DNA of 64,000 nucleotides from Pseudarthrobacter sp. NIBRBAC000502770 (GTDB lineage: Bacteria > Actinomycetota > Actinomycetes > Actinomycetales > Micrococcaceae): contig NZ_CP041198.1 of the NCBI RefSeq assembly GCF_006517815.1, positions 3,162,001 to 3,226,000 of the forward strand. The letters are read 5' to 3'. Both the position numbers and the translations under genes were made by a program. Positions 59,315 through 64,000 of this stretch are shown one piece after another (positions within the stretch are counted from its first letter, which is position 1; each line of letters starts with the position of its first letter). Under the pieces are notes generated by a model that was not told where the DNA came from, did not search any database, and was given only the letters and a program-made list of their open reading frames with translations.

Positions 59315-60760
59315 TTACGAGATCGCGAGATAGTCCACAACCAGTACCTCCAGCGCGCTGGTCTCTCCCGGCAGGCAGCCCGGTGGCCAGATTGTCGGTT
59401 CCCGGTCCGGTTGTTCGGCGTTGTAGTGGCGACCGCTGGGAGAAGTCCAGCCCGGTGGCTCATTCTTGGAAGCCGCACCCGGACTCCAGCCGGTCCGATG
59501 TTTGAGCCGGTGGTGCTTGGGGCATAACTGTCCCAGGTTGCTGATTCCGGTGGCGCCCCCATGCTCCCAAGCCGTGAGGTGGTCCGCCTCGTTGTCCTGG
59601 CTGTGGTTGCTGCACGCCGGGAAAGTGCATTTCCCATCCCGCATCCTCAACCACCGTTTGAGTGACTCCGTGAGCCGGTAGTTGGTGCGGCCAAGTTCCA
59701 GCGGGGCTCCGTCGCGGGGGTCCACCAAAACCCGATAGAAAGAGCCGGCACCTTCCGTGACGAGTCTGCGTGCCATGGACGCGGGGATAGGCCCGTAGTT
59801 ATCCAGGTCGGCAGACTCGTCCGTAGCACCGAGGAGGGAAAGGATTGGCACCGTGACCAGGACATCGGCTTTGAGGGACGGCCAGGGTCCGGCCAGGTCC
59901 GTGGCGCCACCGAGTAGCAATTTGGCGGCAAGGTCTGCCTTGAGCTGGGGAAGGGTCCTTGCCTCGTCCGGTCCTTGCAGTCCACGTGCCAGGGCGGAGG
60001 TCCTGTTCCAGATGGCACAGGCCTTATCAGCAGCCAGGTAGACCGAAACCCAGGCCATGCCGTCCCGGTCCGGCGAGTATTCCATCCGTCGATCCGACAC
60101 GGACTTAACGTGCCGGGTTTCCAGGGACTCGGGATGATGGCGTTCCCGCCAGGCACGTGCCTTCCGCCGGAAACGGCCCGGCACAAGCTCTCCGGCAGAT
60201 GCACCCCGGGCCGCGTTAGGCGCCTCCGGGTCCAGGAAGTGGGCTTCCAAGGCTGCTGCGGCTGCCGAGTCCAGGCCGCTGGTTTCGTCGACCATAATCT
60301 GGGCATGCCGCCAAGAAATGGCTCCAGCCTCCATGGCCTTGAGCGTAGCCGGAAGAGAGGTGGTGAGCGCATGGGCGTCCTGCAACAGCGCGGACGCGGC
60401 TCCCTCGCCGATGGTGAGCGTGCAGGCGACTTCGGCGACGATACTCATCTCCCTGGCCGCCGACTCGAAGGCGCTTTCCGCCGGCGCTTCCATGGCGGCT
60501 GCGGCCTCCGAATGTTCTGCGAGCAGCCGGACTTTCACCGCTGCAGTAGCAGCTTCGACCCGGGCCACGATGCCCAGGCTGTCCAGGCAGGACTCTGAAA
60601 GTTCATGCAGTGGGTCGTGACCATCCGTGCGGCCCACAGCCTCGGCAGAGGTGTTCACAACTCCCGCTAGCTCGTCCACCAACCCGGTAAGGGATGCGAC
60701 TGCACCGGCCAGTCCAGCCATGCCTTTCGCATCCACAACCGCTCCGCTTTCCATAAGCAA
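59315..60760 (-). CDS. DUF222/HNH-endonuclease-domain protein
   Basis: A 481-residue protein of the 13E12-repeat family: DUF222 domain at about residues 40-330 and a C-terminal HNH motif (CTFPACSNHSQDNEADHLTAWEHGGATGISNLGQLCPKHHRLKH). Such genes occur in many copies in actinobacteria. They are thought to be mobile or selfish elements or defence nucleases, but function is not established. Start ATG 60760; ATG 60754 is also possible. The next gene is divergent. Confidence 0.85.
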   Translation of the reverse strand: MLMESGAVVDAKGMAGLAGAVASLTGLVDELAGVVNTSAEAVGRTDGHDPLHELSESCLDSLGIVARVEAATAAVKVRLLAEHSEAAAAMEAPAESAFESAAREMSIVAEVACTLTIGEGAASALLQDAHALTTSLPATLKAMEAGAISWRHAQIMVDETSGLDSAAAAALEAHFLDPEAPNAARGASAGELVPGRFRRKARAWRERHHPESLETRHVKSVSDRRMEYSPDRDGMAWVSVYLAADKACAIWNRTSALARGLQGPDEARTLPQLKADLAAKLLLGGATDLAGPWPSLKADVLVTVPILSLLGATDESADLDNYGPIPASMARRLVTEGAGSFYRVLVDPRDGAPLELGRTNYRLTESLKRWLRMRDGKCTFPACSNHSQDNEADHLTAWEHGGATGISNLGQLCPKHHRLKHRTGWSPGAASKNEPPGWTSPSGRHYNAEQPDREPTIWPPGCLPGETSALEVLVVDYLAIS

Positions 60761-60982
60761 AGACTGTCACGGGGGTCTGACATTCTAAGTTGCCTTCGGC
60801 ACACACTGTCTTGGCGGAAGCTTTGCTCACCGGATTTCGGCGCAGCGGATGGCAACATAACGGCAGCATCAACCGGTTGCGTGTAAATGTCACCCGTGCC
60901 ATGTAAGTTTTTGCTTCATCAGCTTGAAACTGCCACCGGACACGAAGCTGTGTCCGGGTAAGAGCATTACTGGGGGTAAGAC

Positions 60983-62074
60983 ATGGAATTTGCGGAGAAA
61001 CTTTCAGCGCTGGCAACGAAAGTGCGGCAGCAGAGGGGTGTAATTCAGACCGAGGAGGCAACGAAGAACGCGTTCGTCATGCCGTTCATTTCGACGATTC
61101 TTGGCTACGACGTCTTCAATCCTTTGGAGGTGGTCCCGGAGTTCATCGCGGATGTAGGGCTCAAAAAGGGCGAGAAGATCGACTACGCGATCGTCAAGGA
61201 CGGTGAGGTCCAGATTCTGATCGAGTGCAAGAAGTCGACAGAGCCTGTGAAAATCGAGCACGCCTCTCAGCTCTTCCGCTACTTTGCCGTCACAAACGCT
61301 CGTATAGCGATCCTGACCAACGGTGAGGTCTACCAGTTCTTCACAGACCTGGATGCACCGAATCGCATGGATGCCAAGCCGTTCCTCGTGCTCGACCTGA
61401 ACGACATTGACCAGATGCTGATCCCCGAGTTACAGAAGTTGTCCAAGGATGTCTTTGACTTGGATTCAATCATCAGCGCGGCCGGCGAATTGAAGTACAT
61501 CGGCGAGTTGAAGAGAACACTGGCTGCACAGTTCAGGGAGCCTGAAGACGAATGGGTCAAGTTCCTGACAGCCAGGGTTTACTCCGGGCCGTATACACAG
61601 AAGGTACGGGATCAATTCACCACGCTGGTTGGGAAGGCCACAAAACAATTCCTCAATGACCAGGTCAACGAACGGCTGAAGAAAGCTCTGGGGAACCCTG
61701 GATTCCCGCAATCGGAGGACACGACGGTACCCACCGCTGTCACCAGTGCGCCCATCGCGGAAGCAGACCTCGCCGAAGCTGACGGCCTGGAGACGACGCT
61801 TGAAGAAATCGAGGGCTACCAGATTGTGCGTGCAATCGTCTGCAGCGAGGTCAAGCCGATTCGCGTCGCCCAACGCGATGCAAAGTCCTACTTTGCCGTA
61901 CTGCTTGATGACAACAACCGCAAGCCTATTGCTCGGCTGCACTTCAACCGAACCCAGAAGTACATCGGCATTTTCAACGACAGCAAAGAAGAAACGCGCG
62001 TGGCCATCAACTCGCTTGAGGAGATTTACGAACACACCGAGGCCCTCCGGGCGACCGTCAAGAGCTACCTGTGA
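60983..62074 (+). CDS. HsdR N-terminal-domain nuclease (type I restriction R-like, stand-alone)
   Basis: A 363-residue protein with an HSDR_N-type PD-(D/E)xK fold: KIDYAIVKDGEVQILIECKKS gives Asp67, Glu81 and Lys83. A long C-terminal region (KALGNPGFPQSEDTT..., TTLEEIEGYQIVRAIVCSEVKP, HFNRTQKYIGIFNDSKEE) follows and is not a helicase, so it lacks HsdR motor motifs. Codon usage and GC are clearly lower than in surrounding genes, which suggests horizontal transfer. No hsdM or hsdS is nearby. Probably a defence-type or orphan nuclease. Confidence 0.8.
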   Translation: MEFAEKLSALATKVRQQRGVIQTEEATKNAFVMPFISTILGYDVFNPLEVVPEFIADVGLKKGEKIDYAIVKDGEVQILIECKKSTEPVKIEHASQLFRYFAVTNARIAILTNGEVYQFFTDLDAPNRMDAKPFLVLDLNDIDQMLIPELQKLSKDVFDLDSIISAAGELKYIGELKRTLAAQFREPEDEWVKFLTARVYSGPYTQKVRDQFTTLVGKATKQFLNDQVNERLKKALGNPGFPQSEDTTVPTAVTSAPIAEADLAEADGLETTLEEIEGYQIVRAIVCSEVKPIRVAQRDAKSYFAVLLDDNNRKPIARLHFNRTQKYIGIFNDSKEETRVAINSLEEIYEHTEALRATVKSYL

Positions 62075-62114
62075 CCCCTGTTAGCAATCGAATGGCGGTC
62101 ATTCAGCGAGGATA

Positions 62115-62146
62115 GACGGCGTCGCGACAAAGATCGCGATGCCGTC
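62115..62146 (+). terminator. Hairpin terminator
   Basis: Arms 62115-62127 and 62134-62146 (GACGGCGTCGCGA and near complement with one G-U pair), loop of six. It follows the HsdR-like gene and precedes the convergent ABC transporter end. Confidence 0.7.
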
Positions 62147-62195
62147 TGCCTGGGACAACTCAGGACGCCGAGCGATATCCTCCAGGATGGCCTCC

Positions 62196-64000
62196 CTAAA
62201 CCTCCGCCACCGGTGCCGCGAACTGGGCCTCGTACAGCCGCGCGTAGGCCCCGCCGGCAGCCAGCAGGGACGCGTGCGTCCCCTGTTCCACGATCTGGCC
62301 GGCCTCCATCACCAGGATGAGGTCGGCGTCGCGGATCGTGGACAGCCGGTGCGCGATCACAAAGGACGTCCGGTCGGACCGCAGCGCACTCATGGCCTTC
62401 TGCACCAGCACCTCGGTCCGGGTATCCACGGACGAGGTCGCCTCATCCAGGATCAACACAGAAGGCGAAGCCAGGAATGCCCGGGCAATGGTCAGCAGCT
62501 GCTTCTCGCCGGCGGACACGTTGGAGCCTTCATCGTCCAGCACGGTGTCGTACCCCTCGGGCAGCGAGCGCACGAACCGGTCCACATACGTTGCCCGTGC
62601 CGCCTCCAAAACCTCAGAAGAAGACGCAGCAGGCCGCCCGTACGCGATGTTGTCGCGAATGGTCCCGCCGAACAGCCACGTATCCTGCAGCACCATCCCC
62701 ATCCGGGAGCGCAGGTCGTGCCGGCTCATGGTGGTGATGTCCACCCCGTCCAAGGTGATCCGCCCGCCGTCGAGCTCGTAGAACCGCATCATCAGGTTCA
62801 CCAGCGTGGTCTTGCCCGCCCCGGTCGGCCCCACAATGGCCACCGTCTGGCCCGGCTCCGCCACCAGGGACAACCCATGGATCAGCGGCTTGTCCGGCGA
62901 GTAGGAGAAGGAGACGTCCTCAAACACCAGCCGCCCGCGCGCAGCACCATCAGGGCTCTGCAAGGCAGCCCCCACAGGATCGGCGGACTGCTCCTCCGTA
63001 TCAAGCAGCTCAAACACCCGCTCGGCAGACGCCACACCGGACTGCAGCAGGTTGGCCATGGAGCCGAGCTGCGCCAATGGCTGGGTGAACTGCCGCGAGT
63101 ACTGGATGAACGCCTGAACATCGCCCAGCTGCATCGCCCCGGACGCCACCTGCAGGCCACCCACCACGGCAATGCCCACGTACACCAGGTTCCCGATGAA
63201 CGTCATGGCCGGCATGATCAGACCGGAAATGAACTGCGCCCCGAAGCTCGCCTCATACAGTTCGGCGTTCTTCTGCCGGAACCGCTCCCCCACCTCGCGC
63301 TGCCGGCCGAACACCTTCACCAGCGCATGCCCGGTGTAGGTCTCCTCGATCTGCCCGTTCAGCTCGCCCGTGTTCTTCCACTGCTGGACGAACAGCTTCT
63401 GCGACCGCTTGGCAATCAGCGCCGTGATCCCCAGCGTCAGCGGAATGGTCACCAGGGCGATCAGCGCCAGCGTGGGCGACAGGATAAACATCATCACCAG
63501 CACGCCCAGCACCGTCAGCACGGACGTCACGGCCTGGCTGATGGACTGCTGCAGGCTCTGCGAAATGTTGTCCACGTCGTTGGTCACCCGGCTGAGCAAT
63601 TCACCGCGCTGGATCGAATCGAAATACCGCAGCGGCAGCCGGTTGATTTTGGCCTCGATCTGCTCGCGGAGCCCGAACACCGTCCGCTGTACCACGCCGT
63701 TCAGCACATACGCCTGCCCCCACATGAAGGCCGACCCCAGAACATACAGCACCAGCGCCCACGTCAGCACGTTGGCAAGCGCGCCGAAGTCGATCCCGGC
63801 ACCCGGGGTCAGCGTCATGGCGCTGAGCATGTCCGCCTTCTGGTTGTCCCCGGCCGCCCGCAGCGCCGCTATCAGCTGCGCCTGCGTCATCCCCGGCGGC
63901 AACTGCTTGGACACCACGCCGGAGAAGATCAGGTTGGTGCCCTCGCCCAGCAGCCGGGGCCCGATCACCTGCAGCACCACGCCGGCCACGGCCATGGCCA
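62196..64000 (-). CDS. ABC exporter, ATPase-permease fusion (5' truncated by window)
   Basis: At least 600 residues of a half-transporter: membrane domain (ABC type 1) at the visible start, with residues such as RLPLRYFDSIQRGELLSRVTNDVDNISQSLQQ, then a nucleotide-binding domain. Its motifs are Walker A GPTGAGKTT, Q-loop MVLQDTWLF, signature VSAGEKQLL, Walker B LILDEATSS and H-loop IAHRLST. It resembles heterodimeric lipid/multidrug exporters (YheH/BmrA-like). The start lies beyond the window, so whether a partner ABC gene precedes it is not visible. Confidence 0.88.
   Translation of the reverse strand, partial: AMAVAGVVLQVIGPRLLGEGTNLIFSGVVSKQLPPGMTQAQLIAALRAAGDNQKADMLSAMTLTPGAGIDFGALANVLTWALVLYVLGSAFMWGQAYVLNGVVQRTVFGLREQIEAKINRLPLRYFDSIQRGELLSRVTNDVDNISQSLQQSISQAVTSVLTVLGVLVMMFILSPTLALIALVTIPLTLGITALIAKRSQKLFVQQWKNTGELNGQIEETYTGHALVKVFGRQREVGERFRQKNAELYEASFGAQFISGLIMPAMTFIGNLVYVGIAVVGGLQVASGAMQLGDVQAFIQYSRQFTQPLAQLGSMANLLQSGVASAERVFELLDTEEQSADPVGAALQSPDGAARGRLVFEDVSFSYSPDKPLIHGLSLVAEPGQTVAIVGPTGAGKTTLVNLMMRFYELDGGRITLDGVDITTMSRHDLRSRMGMVLQDTWLFGGTIRDNIAYGRPAASSSEVLEAARATYVDRFVRSLPEGYDTVLDDEGSNVSAGEKQLLTIARAFLASPSVLILDEATSSVDTRTEVLVQKAMSALRSDRTSFVIAHRLSTIRDADLILVMEAGQIVEQGTHASLLAAGGAYARLYEAQFAAPVAEV

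Noticed and set aside
1..64000. tRNA, rRNA, insertion sequences, integrases, phage structural genes, plasmid or chromosome origins
   Set aside because: Looked for and not seen; no transposase or integrase motifs, no tRNA cloverleaf or CCA ends recognised.

Overview
The window looks like a chromosomal segment of a high-GC Gram-positive actinobacterium, most likely Arthrobacter, Pseudarthrobacter or a close relative in the Micrococcaceae. The grounds are strongly G/C-biased third codon positions, many GTG/TTG starts, several GAF-ANTAR proteins, actinobacterial regulator types (PucR, IclR, MmyB-like XRE, PadR), a DUF222/HNH gene and a creatinase locus. I see no tRNA, rRNA, CRISPR array, insertion sequence or prophage. 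The genus is inference; no marker gene is present to prove it.

Layout. 1-3 kb: end of a GAF-ANTAR regulator, a single-domain response regulator, then a Ni/Co sensor of KmtR type coupled to a CDF efflux pump with a very long His/Asp tail. 2.6-5 kb: fatty-acid desaturase and its ferredoxin-reductase partner. 5-11 kb: small membrane proteins, L-2-hydroxyglutarate oxidase, a nitrilase-family amidohydrolase, an ammonium transporter with a GlnR-like box, and a PadR regulator with a near-perfect operator. 11.4-13.6 kb: class A penicillin-binding protein broken by one frameshift. 13.6-19 kb: DUF1992, an ArsR/SRPBCC pair, an S51-type peptidase and a GAF-ANTAR neighbourhood with small or broken genes. 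19-23.5 kb: nitronate monooxygenase, two alcohol dehydrogenases and an MmyB-like regulator. 23.8-28 kb: sulfonate-type ABC transporter plus flavin monooxygenase. 28-34 kb: stress protein, cupin, MFS pump, DUF817, MpaB-like protein and ilvD, also frameshifted. 34-40.5 kb: MmyB regulator, M20 amidohydrolase, PuuE-like deacetylase, NCS1 permease and PucR. 40.5-44.2 kb: IclR regulator, creatinase and MHS transporter. 44.5-51.7 kb: membrane proteins and lipoprotein, a GHKL ATPase, a second ArsR/SRPBCC pair. 51.8-64 kb: alcohol dehydrogenase, VOC protein, NYN protein, small Lys-rich protein, patatin, GNAT, two secreted phosphoesterases, HNH/DUF222, a lower-GC HsdR_N nuclease and the end of an ABC exporter.

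How the genes work together. Several compact catabolic or uptake units sit beside their own regulators: sulfonate-type uptake and desulfonation; creatine uptake and cleavage; an NCS1/PuuE-like/M20 unit probably for a cyclic ureide or imide; and an alcohol dehydrogenase/MFS regulon. The last is suggested by a ~40-bp operator-like element repeated at three promoters 0.9-9 kb apart, beside an MmyB-type regulator.

Two conserved genes (the PBP and ilvD) each carry an apparent single-base loss in a G/C homopolymer. This points to assembly indels or recent lesions and should be settled before either is called a pseudogene. A family of near-identical GGACGACGGCGG hairpins serves as terminators across the window.
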